DNA of 64,000 bases, taken from contig NZ_JASTLB010000001.1 of the NCBI RefSeq assembly GCF_030499535.1, positions 1,426,001 through 1,490,000 of the forward strand, read 5' to 3'. The DNA comes from Streptomyces sp. TG1A-8 (GTDB lineage Bacteria > Actinomycetota > Actinomycetes > Streptomycetales > Streptomycetaceae). Below are positions 18,235 through 27,210 of the stretch, one piece after another. The translations under genes and the position numbers were made by a program. The notes under the pieces are model-generated. The model was not told the DNA's origin. It worked only from the letters and a program-made list of their open reading frames with translations, and did not search any database. How positions within the stretch are numbered: the stretch's first letter is position 1; each line of letters opens with the position of its first letter.

Positions 18235-19244
18235 CGGGTGCCCCGCTCGGTGTACTCGGCCAGCGCGGCGGCCTGGTCCTTGGTGATGATCTGCGGGCCG
18301 GTGAGCACGGGCCGGCCGCCGCCGAGCACGTCGCCGTTGTACTTGTACAGCCACAGCAGGTCGACGGCCTGGTAGCCCTGGAGGTACGGCTGCTGGTCGA
18401 CGGCGAAGCCGAGGGTGCCGTCCTCCAGTTCGGCGGCGACCTTGGCGTTGAGGTCGAAGGTGTCGATCTCGGCCTTGCTGCCGGCGTCGGTCTTCGCCTT
18501 GACGGCGGTGTCGGCGTAGGGGGCGCCGAGGGTGACGACGGCGTCGACGCCCTTGTCGGCCTGGAGCTTGGCCTCCACGGCGGACTGCACGTCGGGCATG
18601 TTGGTGCCGTTGACGTAGAGCTTGCGCACCGTGCCGTGGAAGGTCTTGGCGACGCCGTCGCAGCGCTGCTCGTGGCCGACGTTGCCCTGCTCGTGCAGGA
18701 CGCACAGGACCTTCTTCCGGCCCCGCTCGTTCAGCTCGTCGCCGACGGCCTCGCCGGCGACGGTCTCGTCCTGGCCGATGTGGGTGAGGGCGCCGAAGGC
18801 CTTGGACTCCTCGGAGCCGGAGTTCACGGTGACCACCGGGATGCCGGCCTTCTCGGCGCGGGCGACGGCGGCCTTGAGGGCGTCGGGCTTGGCGAGGGTG
18901 ACGATGATCCCGTCGACCTTCTTGTCGACCGCGGCGTCCACCAGCTGGGCCTGCTGCTGGGCCTCGTCGTCGTGCGAGTACAGGAAGTTGATGTTGTCCT
19001 TCACGGCGGCCTGCTTGGCGCCGCTCTGCACGATGTCCCAGAAGGTGTCGCCGTCTCCCGAGTGGGTGATCATCGCGAAGGTCCAGCGGGGCGTGTTCAC
19101 CGCCGCCCTGCCCTGGGCGGCGGCGGCCTTGCGGGCGTCCTCCGCCCGCTTGCCGCCGGTGCTGCTGCATCCGGCCAATGACAGGGACGTCACGGAGAGT
19201 GCCCCCGCCACCGCTATGCCTACCCAGGTCCGAAACCGTGCCAC
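18231..19244 (-). CDS. Sugar ABC transporter substrate-binding lipoprotein
   Basis: A 337-residue periplasmic-binding-type lipoprotein. The signal peptide ends in a lipobox LAGC with Cys26 as the lipidated residue. The mature part has the type I sugar-binder pattern: [85 protein letters not shown]. It is the first gene of a four-gene coupled operon with permease, ATPase and, slightly separated, ROK kinase. It delivers its ligand to the permease at the outer face of the membrane. Similar ones bind xylose, ribose or inositol. Confidence 0.93.
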   Translation of the reverse strand: MARFRTWVGIAVAGALSVTSLSLAGCSSTGGKRAEDARKAAAAQGRAAVNTPRWTFAMITHSGDGDTFWDIVQSGAKQAAVKDNINFLYSHDDEAQQQAQLVDAAVDKKVDGIIVTLAKPDALKAAVARAEKAGIPVVTVNSGSEESKAFGALTHIGQDETVAGEAVGDELNERGRKKVLCVLHEQGNVGHEQRCDGVAKTFHGTVRKLYVNGTNMPDVQSAVEAKLQADKGVDAVVTLGAPYADTAVKAKTDAGSKAEIDTFDLNAKVAAELEDGTLGFAVDQQPYLQGYQAVDLLWLYKYNGDVLGGGRPVLTGPQIITKDQAAALAEYTERGTR

Positions 19245-19411
19245 GAGGCCGTGCCCTTCTTGCCGTGTCCTGATTCCTGCGTGCGCGAGGGGCCGGTGAT
19301 CGGCTCAGCGGCCCCAAACGCTCCAGTATCGAACACCGGGGCAGCCGTGACCAGGCCGGGGAACCTTCGGAAGCGGCCTTGTCCGGACATTGCGACGAAC
19401 CGGGGTGCTCT

Positions 19412-20176
19412 TCAGGGCCGCACGAGGAGCTGGAACTCGAAGGAGTAGCGGGCCGGGCGGTAGGTGTGGTCGCCGAACTCGACCGCGCGCCCGGTGTCGT
19501 CGTAGGTGGTGCGCCGCATGGTGAGCAGCGGTGCGCCCTCGGCCTCGGTGAGCCGTTCGGCCTCGGCGGCCGTGGCGCCGCGCGCGCCGATGGTCTGGCG
19601 GGCGCTGTGCAGAGTGATCCCGGCCGAACGCATCAGCCGGTACAGGCCGGTGACCTCCAGCCGGCCGGTCCCCAGGTCGAGCAGGCCGTGCGGCAGGTGG
19701 TTGACCAGGTACGCCATCGGTTCGCCGTGCGCGAGGCGCAGGCGTTCGACGCGGTGGACGTCGCTGCCCTCGGGGACGCCGAGCGCGGCGGCGACCTCAC
19801 CGGGGGCGGGGACGACGGTGTTGACCAGGACCTTGCTCGCCGGGCGCTGGCCGGCCGCCTCCAGGTCGTCGTAGAGGCTGCTCAGCTCCAGCGGGCGCTT
19901 GACCTGGCTGTGCACGACCTGGGTGCCGACGCCCCGGCGGCGGACCAGGAGGCCCTTGTCGACGAGGGACTGGATGGCCTGGCGGACGGTGGGCCGGGAC
20001 AGCCCCAGGCGGGCGGCCAGCTCGATCTCGTTGCCCAGCAGGCTGCCGGGGGTGAGGCCGCCGTGCTCGATGGCGGCCTCCAACTGCTGGGAGAGCTGGA
20101 AGTAGAGCGGAACCGGTGAGCTGCGGTCCACACGGAGGTCGAGTGACACGGTCGGGTCCACGTCTGGTTTCGGCAC
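19412..20176 (-). CDS. GntR/HutC-family transcriptional regulator
   Basis: A 254-residue regulator with an N-terminal winged helix (PLYFQLSQQLEAAIEHG, then LARLGLSRPTVRQAIQSLV and RRRGVGTQVV) and a C-terminal UTRA ligand-binding domain ending in DHTYRPARYSFEFQLLV. By family, it represses a nearby sugar or amine operon until its ligand binds. It sits between the ABC operon and the divergent dehydrogenase gene, so it probably controls both. A GTG at 20176 was chosen as start. Earlier in-frame codons run back through the promoter region of the divergent gene, and later GTGs have no ribosome site. The chosen one is also weak, so the start is uncertain. Confidence 0.88.
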   Translation of the reverse strand: MPKPDVDPTVSLDLRVDRSSPVPLYFQLSQQLEAAIEHGGLTPGSLLGNEIELAARLGLSRPTVRQAIQSLVDKGLLVRRRGVGTQVVHSQVKRPLELSSLYDDLEAAGQRPASKVLVNTVVPAPGEVAAALGVPEGSDVHRVERLRLAHGEPMAYLVNHLPHGLLDLGTGRLEVTGLYRLMRSAGITLHSARQTIGARGATAAEAERLTEAEGAPLLTMRRTTYDDTGRAVEFGDHTYRPARYSFEFQLLVRP

Positions 20177-20227
20177 GGGCCCGAGCGTAACCCCGCCCCT
20201 GGTCGGCGGGAAGTCGTGTAGTCCGAT

Positions 20228-20249
20228 TGTCAGGACATATGCATTGACA
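20228..20249 (+). promoter_or_regulatory. Divergent promoter with TGTC-AG-GACA palindrome and TTGACA box
   Basis: In the 103-bp gap between the regulator and the dehydrogenase, a short perfect palindrome TGTCAGGACA (20228-20237) is followed by a consensus -35 hexamer TTGACA (20244-20249). No ribosome site precedes the dehydrogenase ATG at 20280, so its transcript may be leaderless. The palindrome is a plausible GntR-type operator. Confidence 0.4.
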
Positions 20250-20279
20250 GGGTGGGCGGTCGGCCCCCACTTTGTTCCC

Positions 20280-21302
20280 ATGCGCATCGGGGTCATCGGT
20301 ACGGGCCGCATCGGCACCATTCATGCGAACACGCTGAGCCGCCACCGGGAGGTCGGATCGCTGATCCTCACGGACACGGAACCGGCGCGGGCGCAGGCGC
20401 TGGCGCACCGGCTGGGCGAGACGGCCGCGCCGGGGGTGGACGAGATCTTCACGTGGGGCGTGGACGCGGTGGTGATCACCACCGCCACGGCCGCGCACGC
20501 CGAGCTGATCGGCCGGGCGGCCCGCTCGGGCCTGCCCGTCTTCTGCGAGAAGCCGATCGCCCTGGACCTGCCGGGCACGCTGGCCGCGCTCGCCGAGGTG
20601 GAGGCGGCGGGCACGGTGCTGCAGATGGGCTTCCAGCGGCGCTTCGACGCGGGCTACGCGGGCGCGCGGGAGGCGGTGCACTCGGGGCGGCTCGGCCGGC
20701 TGCACACCGTGCGGGCGACCACCTCCGACCGGTCCCCTCCCCCGCCGGAGTGGCTGCCGCTGTCCGGCGGGCTGTTCCGGGACACGCTGATCCACGACGT
20801 CGACGCGGTGCGCTGGGTGACGGGGCGCGAGGTGACGGACGTCTACGCGGCCGGGTCGGACGCGGGGCCGGCGATGTTCCGGGAGGCCGGGGACGTGGAC
20901 ACCGGCGCGGCCCTGCTCACGCTGGACGACGGCACGCTGGCCACGGCGACGGCGACCCGGCTCAACGGGGCGGGTTACGACGTGCGGATGGAGCTGGCCG
21001 GGGAGCGGGACACGGTCGTGGTGGGCCTGGACGACCGCACGCCCGTCGCGTCCACGGAGCCGACCGGGCCGCCGCCCGCCGACAAGCCGTGGACCGGGTT
21101 CCTGGAGCGGTTCGGGCCCGCCTACGAGGCCGAGCTGTGCGCGTTCGTCGAGGTGGTGCTCGGGCGGCGGGCCAACCCGTGCGACGGCCACGAGGCCCTG
21201 CAGGCGCTGCGGATCGCCGAGGCCTGCGAGGTCTCCCGGCGGGAGCGCCGGCCGGTGCGACCGGCGGAGATCCCGGACCGGGCACGGCCGTCGCACGGCT
21301 GA
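20280..21302 (+). CDS. Gfo/Idh/MocA-family dehydrogenase (inositol 2-dehydrogenase-like)
   Basis: A 340-residue NAD(P)-dependent oxidoreductase. The N-terminal Rossmann motif is VIGTGRIGTIHA; the EKP motif is FCEKPIALDL, with its catalytic lysine; the substrate side has FQRRFDAGYAGAREAV and LIHDVDAVRWVTGRE. The pattern resembles IolG-type inositol 2-dehydrogenases, which oxidise myo- or scyllo-inositol to the inosose. It is divergent from a GntR regulator and near an ABC importer, fitting a small sugar or polyol catabolic locus. The ATG at 20280 is used because the start at the VIGTGRIG motif is family-typical. Confidence 0.88.
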   Translation: MRIGVIGTGRIGTIHANTLSRHREVGSLILTDTEPARAQALAHRLGETAAPGVDEIFTWGVDAVVITTATAAHAELIGRAARSGLPVFCEKPIALDLPGTLAALAEVEAAGTVLQMGFQRRFDAGYAGAREAVHSGRLGRLHTVRATTSDRSPPPPEWLPLSGGLFRDTLIHDVDAVRWVTGREVTDVYAAGSDAGPAMFREAGDVDTGAALLTLDDGTLATATATRLNGAGYDVRMELAGERDTVVVGLDDRTPVASTEPTGPPPADKPWTGFLERFGPAYEAELCAFVEVVLGRRANPCDGHEALQALRIAEACEVSRRERRPVRPAEIPDRARPSHG

Positions 21303-21427
21303 CGGCCCGCGGCGGGACGCGGATCGCCCCGCGGCCCGGTGTGGGGGCGGGCCGCGGGGCGGGGGCGCGCGAAGGCGCTTCTCGCGCCGGCTGCCGGCCG
21401 CGCACCGGCCGGCCGCCGGCTACCGGC

Positions 21428-21823
21428 TCAGCAGCCGAAGTCGACCAGGCCGAACGTCACGTAGTGGTCGCCGGTGTAGTAGTCCTCCCGGTACTCCTCG
21501 CCGGTGACGATGCGCCGGGCACCGCGCGTGGAGGAACCGGGGGTGATCACCGTGTACTCGTGGTAGTAGCCGCTCGACCGCGAGGGCAGGACGCCCTCCC
21601 GGTTCTGGAAGACCACCCCGTCCTGCGAGTACGGGAAGGGGCCGCCCTTGTCGATCAGCCTCAGGGTGTCGTGGGCCTGTGAGGGCAGGTCGCCGTAGCA
21701 GACGCTGCCGACGGACGCGGCTGCGGCGTCCGCCGTCGACGCGGAGACGGTGCCGCCCACGAGGACGGCGGACAGGAGGGCGGCTGCGGCGCCGACCCGA
21801 GTGGCGCGTGGGGGGAATCTCAT
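21428..21823 (-). CDS. Secreted guanyl-specific ribonuclease (RNase Sa/St type)
   Basis: A 131-residue secreted protein. A Sec signal peptide (basic start, hydrophobic AAAALLSAVLVGG, Ala-rich end near residue 35) precedes a domain nearly identical in layout to RNase Sa: GPFPYSQDGVVFQNREGVLP, YYHEYTVITPG, RRIVTGE, YYTGDHYVTF. Counting from RNase Sa, Glu89, Arg104 and His120 match catalytic Glu54, Arg69 and His85, and Cys42 and Cys131 match the single disulfide 7-96. It cleaves RNA 3' of guanosine outside the cell. No intracellular barstar-like inhibitor gene is adjacent. Confidence 0.95.
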   Translation of the reverse strand: MRFPPRATRVGAAAALLSAVLVGGTVSASTADAAAASVGSVCYGDLPSQAHDTLRLIDKGGPFPYSQDGVVFQNREGVLPSRSSGYYHEYTVITPGSSTRGARRIVTGEEYREDYYTGDHYVTFGLVDFGC

Positions 21824-21989
21824 GACCCCATGATGATGCGCGTAGACGATGGCATGTCAATGACAAGGCCGTGGATTTTCCCGCCGGTTCCGGTGGGTTT
21901 CCGGGAAGTTGGCCTGCCGCCCGGCGCCTCCACACGGCCCTCACACCGCCCGGGCGTTCCGGGGAGTTCGCAGGACCCGTACTCGGGGC

Positions 21990-22416
21990 CGCCCAGCAGG
22001 CCGTAGGACGGGAGGGAGACGCCCGTGCCGGTGACGCGGCCGGCGGTGCGGCGGAAACGGGTGGGGGCACGCCGTCGGCGGACGGCCGGCGCCGATGACG
22101 ACGGGGAAGGCCGGCAGGTGCAGGGTGTCCAGGAGCCGGTGGTCGATCAGCGAACGGACCGGGGCGCCGCTGCCGTGGATCGGCAGTTCCCCTCCGTGCG
22201 CTCCTTCAGGGCCGTGACCCCCTCGGCGAGGTCACCGCTCAGCACCTGGCGCCGGACCAGGACGGGTTGCGCAGGGCGGCGGGGGCGAGGTGCTTCGGCA
22301 GGCCGTTGGGCCGGGAGGCGGCCGGGTCGGCCGGATCGGTCACCTCCGGCCAGTGGGCGGCGAAGATGTCGTACGTACGGCGGCCGGGCAGGAACCCGCC
22401 CGCGCCCGGGACTCAT
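21990..22416 (-). pseudogene. Decayed dihydrofolate-reductase-like (RibD C-terminal) protein
   Basis: Read on the minus strand, several frames together give a DHFR/RibD-C-like protein: LLGRRTY-type text (PGRRTYDIFAAHWPEVTD), RVLSGDLAEGVTALKERT, IHGSGA..VRSLIDHRLLDTL, FPVVIGAG, and TRFRRTAGRVTGTGVSLPSY near the end. The N-terminus is missing and at least three frameshifts interrupt it. It is a dead gene between the ribonuclease and the AIM24 gene. Confidence 0.6.
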
Positions 22417-22420
22417 CGGT

Positions 22421-23233
22421 TCAGCCGGCGTGCGTCGAGAAGAGCCCGCCGGCCGGGCCCTGCTTGTCGCCGCCCTGCGCCTTCTTCAGGGCGTTGGCGA
22501 GGCCCTCGATGGTGAGGGACTGCAGGATGACCCGTCCGTTGCCCTCCAGGGTGGCCAGGGACAGGCCCTCACCACCGAAGACGGCGTTCATGACGCCCTG
22601 GCGGTTGAGGCCGCCGACGCGCTGGACGCCGTACTGGATGCCCTCCTCGAAGGCGACCACGCAGCCGGTGTCGACCTCGATGCGGCCGCCGAAGTCCGCC
22701 GGGTTCAGGTCGATGAAGTTGCCGGCCCCGGCGATGATCACCGTGCCCCGCCCGGTGAACTTCTCCAGGACGAACCCCTCGCCGCCGCTCATGCCGGCAC
22801 GGCCGCCCTGGAAGGCGATGCCGAAGTCGACGGTGGACTCGGCGGCCACGAAGGCGTCCTTCTCGGCGAACCACGCGCGCGCGCCGTCCAGTTCCAGGGC
22901 GCGCATCTCACCGGGGAGCACGCCCGCGAAACCGACCGTGCCCTCGCCGCCCTGGGAGGTGAAGTACTGGAAGGCCAGCGACTCACCGGCCAGCATGCGC
23001 TGGCCGACCTGCATGGCGGTGCCCATGGCCTGGCGGAGCATGCCGCCCATGCCGCCGCCCTGGCCGCCCTGTCGGCGGTCGCCGTCCGACGGGCCGGACA
23101 GACGGGTCTCCATGGTCACGTTCGCCGTCTTGAACAGGAACTTCCCCGCTTCGCAGTACACGGTCTGGCCGGGGTTCAGGTTGACGACCGCCATCTGCAT
23201 GGCGTTGCCGACGATCTCTTGCTGAAGGGTCAC
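22421..23233 (-). CDS. AIM24 / TIGR00266-family protein
   Basis: A 270-residue protein of the AIM24 family. It has a beta-rich repeat architecture with QTVYCEAGKFLFKT, ESLAFQYFTSQGGEGTVGFA, PGEMRALELDG, EGFVLEKFTGRGTVIIAGAG and the closing GRVILQSLTIEGLANAL. A glycine-rich insertion containing GGQGGGMGGM lies near residue 60. The family is widespread in bacteria, often in several copies, without an assigned enzymatic function; it is thought to be structural or stress-related. No signal peptide or membrane segment is visible. It stands alone. Confidence 0.88.
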   Translation of the reverse strand: MTLQQEIVGNAMQMAVVNLNPGQTVYCEAGKFLFKTANVTMETRLSGPSDGDRRQGGQGGGMGGMLRQAMGTAMQVGQRMLAGESLAFQYFTSQGGEGTVGFAGVLPGEMRALELDGARAWFAEKDAFVAAESTVDFGIAFQGGRAGMSGGEGFVLEKFTGRGTVIIAGAGNFIDLNPADFGGRIEVDTGCVVAFEEGIQYGVQRVGGLNRQGVMNAVFGGEGLSLATLEGNGRVILQSLTIEGLANALKKAQGGDKQGPAGGLFSTHAG

Positions 23234-23328
23234 GCCGGGAGAACGCGGGAAGGGGAGCGGAGAGTTCCCCGGGGCGGGACGGGGCGGGACGCGGTGCGGG
23301 GCCCGGCGGGGACTTCCGGGTCAGGGGC

Positions 23329-24444
23329 TCAGCCGCCCAGGTCCCGGTGGCGGGCGGCCAGGCGGGCCGCGCCCTCCTGGGTCAGGCCGCCGAACAGGCG
23401 CAGGCGGGAGATGCCCCCGTCGGGGTAGACGTCCACGCGCGCGTGGGTACCGACGGCCGGGGCCGGGAGCACGAAGCGGTGGTTGGTGTCGGGCTGGAGA
23501 CGGGTGCGGGCCAGGGCCTCCCGCCAGTCGCCGTCCTCCCCGTCGCGCACGGACACCGACGCCCAGCCGGCACTGTTGCCCTTCAGGTACGCCGTGTCGA
23601 TCTCGATCGCGCGGATCCGGGCCCGGCCGGCCAGCCGGTAGCGGATCCAGTCGTTGCCCCGGTCGCGGCGGCGGCGCGTCTCCCAGCCGTCGTCCATCCT
23701 GTGGGAGCGGCCCGGCCGGATGGTGTTGGCGGCCGGCGAGTAGAAGAGGTCGGAGGCGTCCTCGACCCGGCCTCCGTTCTCCAGGGCGACCACGTCGAAC
23801 GTGCCCAGGGCCGCCAGCCAGGCCGGGTCGGGCACGACCTCGCCGTGCACGCGCAGGCGGGCGATGCCGCCGTCGGGGTACTGGTTGACGCGCAGGTGCG
23901 TGAAGCGCCGCTCGACGCGGACGGTGAAGCCGTTCGCCGCGTGGCCGCCGACCGGCGTGCGGGGCACCAGGGTCGTCCACCTCACGCCGTCGCCCTGCAA
24001 CTCCTCCGGGGAGGGGGAGCCCGGCACCGACGCGGCCTCGACGGAGACCGCCTGCGGGTGGTTGCCGCGGAAGTGGGCCGTGTCGACGACGACGCCGCGG
24101 ACCACGCCCGGCGCGCCGAGGCGGACCAGGGCCCAGTCGTGGTCGTCGGCCGCCGGCCAGGGGTGCTCGGCGCCGGTGCCGCGCCGGCGGCGGGTCTCCC
24201 AGCCGTCCATGACCTTGCCCTTGTGCCCGAAGTGCCCGGGGTCGAACTCGGCGCGCCCGGGCAGCAGCAGGTTCTCCCGCTGGGCGAAGAACTCGTCGTT
24301 GGCGGCGATCACACCGGCGCCGAGCCGCCGGTCGGCGAGGTCGGCGTAGTGGGTGAAGGGGAAGTCGGCGGTGCGGTGGTCGGCGTACGGGTCACCGCCT
24401 TCGTAGGGGTTCGCGCCGCCGGTGAACGTCGGTGTCGCCGTCAC
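23329..24444 (-). CDS. alc: Allantoicase
   Basis: A 371-residue allantoicase made of two homologous jelly-roll repeats: NPYEGGDPYADHRTADFPFT and GAGVIAANDEFFAQREN at the start; GKVMDGWETRRRRG in the first repeat and MDDGWETRRRRDRGNDW in the second; HLRVNQYPDGGIARLRVHGE and VDVYPDGGISRLRLFGG closing each. It hydrolyses allantoate to ureidoglycolate and urea. It follows the allantoinase gene by 50 bases in the same direction, so they form one purine-degradation operon. A GTG at 24444 is the best start, though its spacing from GGAAGG is long. Confidence 0.95.
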   Translation of the reverse strand: MTATPTFTGGANPYEGGDPYADHRTADFPFTHYADLADRRLGAGVIAANDEFFAQRENLLLPGRAEFDPGHFGHKGKVMDGWETRRRRGTGAEHPWPAADDHDWALVRLGAPGVVRGVVVDTAHFRGNHPQAVSVEAASVPGSPSPEELQGDGVRWTTLVPRTPVGGHAANGFTVRVERRFTHLRVNQYPDGGIARLRVHGEVVPDPAWLAALGTFDVVALENGGRVEDASDLFYSPAANTIRPGRSHRMDDGWETRRRRDRGNDWIRYRLAGRARIRAIEIDTAYLKGNSAGWASVSVRDGEDGDWREALARTRLQPDTNHRFVLPAPAVGTHARVDVYPDGGISRLRLFGGLTQEGAARLAARHRDLGG

Positions 24445-24494
24445 GGTGACCAGGGGTTCCTTCCGGGAGTCGGCCGGTGCGGGTGCGGGGCGGC

Positions 24495-25832
24495 TCACCG
24501 CGGGCGGGTGAGCAGCGTGCCCTTCGGTTCGGTGAACCCGCCGTCCCCGGCGATGCGCTCGCCGCGCAGCCAGGTGGACTTGACGACGCCGTACAGGGTC
24601 CGGCCGGCGTACGCGGTGACGCGGTTGCGGTGCTGGAGGCCGGCCGGGTCGACGGTGAAGGTCTCGTCGGGGGCGAGGACGGCGAAGTCGGCGTCGCGGC
24701 CGGCCTCGATGGCGCCCTTGCGGCCGAGGCCGGCCAGGGCGGCCGTGCGCGCCGACATCCAGCGGACCACGTCCTCCAGGCCGTGACCGCGCCTGCGGGC
24801 CTCGGTCCACACGGCGGACAGGCTCAGCTGGAGGCCGGAGATGCCGCCCCAGGCGGTGGCGAAGTCGCCGGTCTTCAGGTCGGCCGTGGAGGGCGAGTGG
24901 TCGGTGACCACGCAGTCGATGGTGCCGTCGGCCAGGGCCCGCCACAGCAGGTCCTGGTTGGCGGCCTCGCGGATGGGCGGGCAGCACTTGAACTCGCTGG
25001 CGCCGTCCGGCACTTCCTCGGCGGTCAGGGTGAGGTAGTGCGGGCAGGTCTCCACGGTGACGCGGACGCCCTCGGCGCGGGCGGCCGCGATCAGCGGGAG
25101 CGCGTCGCTGGAGGACAGGTGCAGGATGTGCACGCGCGCGCCGAGGCGCCCGGCCTCCGCGACGAGGGCGGCGACGGCCGTGTCCTCGGCGCTGCGGGGG
25201 CGGGAGGCGAGGAAGTCGGCGTACCGGGGGCCGCCCCGCTGCGGGGCGGCGGCCAGGTAGTGCGGGTCCTCGGCGTGCACGATCAGCAGGCCGCCGAAGC
25301 CGGTGGTCCCGGACAGGGTCCGGGCGAGCTGCGCCCGGTCCAGGTGCGGGAACTCCTCCACGCCCGACGGCGACAGGAACGCCTTGAAGCCGAAGACCCC
25401 GGCGTCGTGCAGCGGGCGCAGGTGCTCGGTGTTGTCGGGCAGGGCTCCGCCCCAGAAGCCGACGTCGACGTGGACCCTGCCCGCGGCGGCCTCCCGCTTG
25501 GTCCGCAGGTTGCCGACCGTGGTGGTCGGGGGCAGCGAGTTGAGCGGCATGTCGATCAGGGTGGTGATGCCGCCGGCCGCCGCCGCGCGCGTGGCGGTCC
25601 AGAACCCCTCCCACTCGGTGCGGCCGGGATCGTTGACGTGCACGTGGGTGTCGACCAGGCCGGGCAGCAGCACGTGGTCGCCGACGTCCTCCAGCCGGGC
25701 CGTGGCGGGGACCGCCGCGTCGTACGGCAGGACGGCCGTGATCGTCCCGGCGGAGACGGCGACCGTGGCGGCCCGCGTCCCTCGGGGGGTGACGACGCGC
25801 GTCGAGCGCAGCACCAGTTCGGCGTCGGACAC
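24495..25832 (-). CDS. allB: Allantoinase
   Basis: A 445-residue cyclic amidohydrolase. The metal-binding start is [21 protein letters not shown]; the carbamylated lysine lies in [12 protein letters not shown]; later ligands are in HILHLSSS and [23 protein letters not shown] is typical of allantoinases. It opens the hydantoin ring of allantoin to give allantoate, feeding the adjacent allantoicase. The gene is divergent from the IclR regulator at 26102, and a TTCAAC/GTTGAA palindrome lies in the shared promoter. This gene and its neighbours let the organism use purines as a nitrogen source. Confidence 0.96.
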   Translation of the reverse strand: MSDAELVLRSTRVVTPRGTRAATVAVSAGTITAVLPYDAAVPATARLEDVGDHVLLPGLVDTHVHVNDPGRTEWEGFWTATRAAAAGGITTLIDMPLNSLPPTTTVGNLRTKREAAAGRVHVDVGFWGGALPDNTEHLRPLHDAGVFGFKAFLSPSGVEEFPHLDRAQLARTLSGTTGFGGLLIVHAEDPHYLAAAPQRGGPRYADFLASRPRSAEDTAVAALVAEAGRLGARVHILHLSSSDALPLIAAARAEGVRVTVETCPHYLTLTAEEVPDGASEFKCCPPIREAANQDLLWRALADGTIDCVVTDHSPSTADLKTGDFATAWGGISGLQLSLSAVWTEARRRGHGLEDVVRWMSARTAALAGLGRKGAIEAGRDADFAVLAPDETFTVDPAGLQHRNRVTAYAGRTLYGVVKSTWLRGERIAGDGGFTEPKGTLLTRPR

Positions 25833-25893
25833 CCGGGCCCCTCTCCACCGCCGTTCACGCCCGTGAAAGGGTGTTTACACCCCCGTAACGGAC

Positions 25894-25910
25894 TTCAACG
25901 TTCTGTTGAA
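25894..25910. promoter_or_regulatory. Palindrome TTCAAC-N5-GTTGAA, candidate AllR operator
   Basis: A perfect 6-bp-arm inverted repeat with spacer GTTCT lies between allantoinase (start 25832) and the divergent IclR-family gene (start 26102). IclR proteins bind such short palindromes. In S. coelicolor the homologous regulator AllR is known to repress the allantoin genes. A second hairpin-like GTGTTTACAC lies just left of it at about 25871. Confidence 0.55.
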
Positions 25911-26101
25911 GGAGTCTTCACTCCCGCCCCCCTGCCGTCAAGGGGCACACTTCCGGACGGCACCTCCGGCAGCCCCTCTAGGGGTTTCCATAAGGCGGGA
26001 CAAGGGTTCCGGCAGGCAGAATGCACTTTCGCACCCACAGGGAGCCGACCGGCCGCCGGGTAGGCTTCTGACCTTCCCGCCAGCCCCGAAAGGAACGCGC
26101 C

Positions 26102-26893
26102 GTGCCGACGTCCAGCGCCAGCACCACCGACTCCGCCAGGTCCTCCGCCGGCGGGGTCCAGTCCCTGGAGCGCGCCTTCGACCTGCTGGAGCGGATGGCG
26201 GACGCGGGCGGCGAGGTCGGCCTGAGCGAGTTGTCCGCGAGCAGCGGACTGCCGCTGCCGACCATCCACCGGCTGATGCGCACGCTGGTGGCCTGCGGCT
26301 ACGTACGCCAGCAGGCGAACCGCCGGTACGCGCTCGGCCCCCGGCTGATCCGGCTCGGCGAGTCCGCGTCCCGGCTGCTCGGCACCTGGGCCCGCCCCCA
26401 CCTCGCCCGGCTGGTCGAGGAGACCGGCGAGACGGCGAACATGGCGCTGCTGGACGGCGACGAGGTCGTGTACGTGGCCCAGGTGCCGTCCAAGCACTCG
26501 ATGCGCATGTTCACCGAGGTCGGCCGGCGGGTGCTGCCGCACTCCACCGGGGTGGGCAAGGCACTGCTGGCGGGCGTGCCCGACGACGAGGTGCGTGCGC
26601 TGCTCTCCCGGACCGGGATGCCGGCCGCGACGGAGAAGACGATCACCACGCCGGACGGGTTCCTGGCCGCGCTGGAGGAAGTGCGCCGGCTGGGGTACGC
26701 GCTGGACGACAGCGAGCAGGAGATCGGCGTGCGCTGCCTCGCGGTCGGCGTCCCCGGCTCGCCCAGCGCCGCCGCGATCTCCATCTCGGGCCCGGCGGGC
26801 CGGGTCACCGAGGCGGCCACGGAGCAGATCGTGCCGGTGCTCCAGCAGGTGGCCCTGGACCTGTCCCGGACGCTGGCGAGTTCGGGGGCCTGA
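26102..26893 (+). CDS. allR: IclR-family repressor of allantoin catabolism (AllR-like)
   Basis: A 263-residue IclR regulator: winged helix VQSLERAFDLLERMADAG, LSELSASSGLPLPTIHRLM, and QQANRRYALGPRLIRLGE; then the effector domain with SKHSMRMFTEVGRRVLPHST and GYALDDSEQEIGVRCLAVGV. AAAGGA precedes the GTG start. It is divergent from the allantoinase/allantoicase operon and followed by a MobA-like gene and malate synthase. This matches the S. coelicolor AllR locus as I recall it, where AllR represses the pathway and is released by glyoxylate-type or allantoin-derived ligands. The name is by family and context, not by search. Confidence 0.85.
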   Translation: MPTSSASTTDSARSSAGGVQSLERAFDLLERMADAGGEVGLSELSASSGLPLPTIHRLMRTLVACGYVRQQANRRYALGPRLIRLGESASRLLGTWARPHLARLVEETGETANMALLDGDEVVYVAQVPSKHSMRMFTEVGRRVLPHSTGVGKALLAGVPDDEVRALLSRTGMPAATEKTITTPDGFLAALEEVRRLGYALDDSEQEIGVRCLAVGVPGSPSAAAISISGPAGRVTEAATEQIVPVLQQVALDLSRTLASSGA

Positions 26894-27062
26894 GGACGGC
26901 GGGCACCGCACCTGCCGGCACCTCCGGGGTGCGTCCGGGCGTACCCGCCGGGGTCCCCGGGGGCGCGCCCTCACTCCCCCGCCCCCGGCACTCCCCCGCC
27001 CCCGCCCGCCGTCCGCCGTCCGCGCCGTGCACTCCCCCGGCGCGCCGGAGCGGTGGCCGGGT

Positions 27063-27110
27063 GCCGGACCGCCGGACCGCCGGACCGCCGGACCGCCGGA
27101 CCGCCGGACC
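27063..27110. repeat. 8-bp tandem repeat (GCCGGACC)6
   Basis: Six perfect units lie in the intergenic region between the IclR regulator and the MobA-like gene. It is outside any supported gene. Tandem 8-mers are slippage-prone, so copy number may differ between strains. Confidence 0.9.
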
Positions 27111-27210
27111 GCCGGTCGGTGAACGCCGCCGCGTGCGGGGCGCCACGGGGCGGCCGAAAACCGGCCCGGGAAACCCCGCCGCCGGCCTCCCGGTCGGGTA
27201 TGCAGGAGCC

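Noticed and set aside
27063..27110. Possible CRISPR array
   Set aside because: The repeats are 8 bp with no spacers, and there are no cas genes.
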